A stretch of 64,000 nucleotides of DNA from Tistrella mobilis (GTDB lineage Bacteria; Pseudomonadota; Alphaproteobacteria; Tistrellales; Tistrellaceae): NCBI RefSeq assembly GCF_041468085.1, contig NZ_CP121014.1, positions 310,001 through 374,000 on the forward strand. Reading direction: 5' to 3'. This document shows, in pieces, positions 63,182 through 64,000 of the stretch. The position numbers were made by a program, and so were the translations under genes. Each line of letters opens with the position of its first letter. The stretch's first letter is position 1. The notes under the pieces were generated by a model, which was not told where the DNA came from, did no database searches, and worked only from the letters and a program-made list of their open reading frames with translations.

Positions 63182-63946
63182 TCAATCCAGCCCGGTCTTG
63201 CCCGGCGCCCAATAGGCCTTGGCCCGGATCCGTGCCGCCGGCACGCCGATCGCCTTCAGGGCCCGGCTTATCCGCTGGATCGATCCGGCCTTGCCGGTCA
63301 GGGCGAAGCGGGCGCCCCGGGCGGCAAGGCGGATCAGCTCGGCCTCGGCCGCCGCCAGATGTGCATCCCCCGCCTGCCGGCCGATCACCCGCGCACGGTC
63401 CAGCCCTATCCGCGCCAGCACCAGCCGTGCCTCGGCAACATCCGACACCTCGAACAGATGTGCGCTCTCGTCGCTCCGGGGCCCGAGCGAGGCCGCGAGG
63501 GCGAACGAGGTTTCGTCGCCGAACACCACGACCGGCCATCCGCTGCCGGGATCGGAGAGATCCAGCGACCGGCGCGGCCCGAAGACACGGTATTCCGCAC
63601 CAACCGTCAGCCCGGCGGCCCAGCGGCTGCCGGGTGTCGCATCCGGCCCTGCGTCCCGGTCGTGCAAGTAGGCCAGCAGCTGCGTCCGCCCGGCGGCGGC
63701 ATCCCAGAAAATCGGCGTGTAGGTCCGGGCGGTCATGCCGGTTCCCATCGCCACCTGCAGCTTCTGGCCGATGGTCCAGGCGACATCCTTGAGCGCCGCC
63801 CCCTCCAGCGTGATCAGCCGGAAATGCGGCGACAGCGTCTCCACCGCCGCGACCCGTGCCGGGCGCATGAACCAGCTCTGCAAGGTGCGGGCGATCCGGC
63901 CGGGCTGCGGTGCGGCATCAGTGCGCGGTTCGAAGGTCGAGGTCAT
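63182..63946 (-). CDS. Siderophore-interacting protein (ViuB/FAD-binding 9 family)
   Basis: A 254-residue flavin reductase-like protein. The FAD domain (about 28-125) has LSPHFRLITLEG, the FAD-contacting ARTYTPIFWD and GPRRSLDLSD. The SIP domain (about 130-250) has VVVFGDETSFALAASL and KAYWAPGKTG. Members reduce ferric siderophores with NAD(P)H in the cytoplasm to release iron. No siderophore uptake gene lies in the window. Convergent with the oxidoreductase (18-base gap). Confidence 0.9.
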   Translation of the reverse strand: MTSTFEPRTDAAPQPGRIARTLQSWFMRPARVAAVETLSPHFRLITLEGAALKDVAWTIGQKLQVAMGTGMTARTYTPIFWDAAAGRTQLLAYLHDRDAGPDATPGSRWAAGLTVGAEYRVFGPRRSLDLSDPGSGWPVVVFGDETSFALAASLGPRSDESAHLFEVSDVAEARLVLARIGLDRARVIGRQAGDAHLAAAEAELIRLAARGARFALTGKAGSIQRISRALKAIGVPAARIRAKAYWAPGKTGLD

Positions 63947-64000
63947 GGCAGCGCTCCTGTGGTCGGGCGTCGAATCTTGGCGTCAGGGGCAAGATAGGTA

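Overview
The window is high-GC, densely packed bacterial DNA. Gene content (TRAP and ABC importers, several MCPs without the C-terminal receptor-modification pentapeptide, IorAB-type oxidoreductase, UPF0178, PRC-barrel protein) and codon use point to an alphaproteobacterium of the Rhodospirillales/Tistrella kind. That assignment is inferred from general familiarity and was not checked. I saw no rRNA or tRNA gene.

Left part (1-12.7 kb): an acyl-CoA dehydrogenase; an AT-richer, probably acquired stretch with a 1,211-residue SF1 helicase between two orphan antitoxin-like genes; a short-chain dehydrogenase; a TRAP importer operon (dctP-dctQ-dctM) translationally coupled to an IclR regulator; and a divergent VOC protein plus an amino-acid racemase. 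From 13 to 22 kb there are an OsmC-like protein, three chemoreceptors (two in tandem) and a coupled IclR / CitE-like lyase / UPF0178 operon.

22-33 kb is one long minus-strand unit: a family 5 solute-binding protein, two permeases and a fused double ATPase, then an HSL-type hydrolase, a PaiB-like flavoprotein and an amidase. It looks like uptake and hydrolysis of a peptide- or amide-like compound. A D-2-hydroxyacid dehydrogenase and a divergent AraC regulator sit upstream. Two near-identical 28-bp sites with 21-bp-spaced GGGCCAT repeats, one before the transporter and one at the araC start, look like this regulator's operators. An 83-bp tandem repeat and palindromic repeats interrupt the operon.

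33.3-38.3 kb is a defence island: two overlapping reverse transcriptase genes that I read as a DRT type 3 pair (Drt3a/Drt3b). Just after drt3b is a candidate structured ncRNA carrying an exposed ACACAC stretch. Degenerate IS5-family transposase fragments flank the pair and base composition is much less GC-rich than the neighbours.

40.0-42.5 kb holds a compact cassette of three ATGA-overlapping genes: an OLD/DUF3696-like ATPase, a PIN-type nuclease and a small RNA ligase. A putative RNA cutter beside an RNA sealer under an SMC-like ATPase is the best candidate here for an undescribed system.

42.5-54 kb is central metabolism: an Lrp regulator divergent from an AceE/MdeB-like 2-oxoacid dehydrogenase E1, a complete branched-chain 2-oxoacid dehydrogenase operon (E1alpha, E1beta, E2, E3), and a two-subunit molybdenum hydroxylase. 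54-64 kb holds an MFS transporter with a TetR regulator and operator, then an isochorismatase-like hydrolase, an NMT1/SsuA-type ABC importer and a TauE-like exporter that share an identical 16-bp GTATAC-centred site. It ends with VOC, DoxX, TetR/quinone-oxidoreductase and siderophore-interacting-protein genes.
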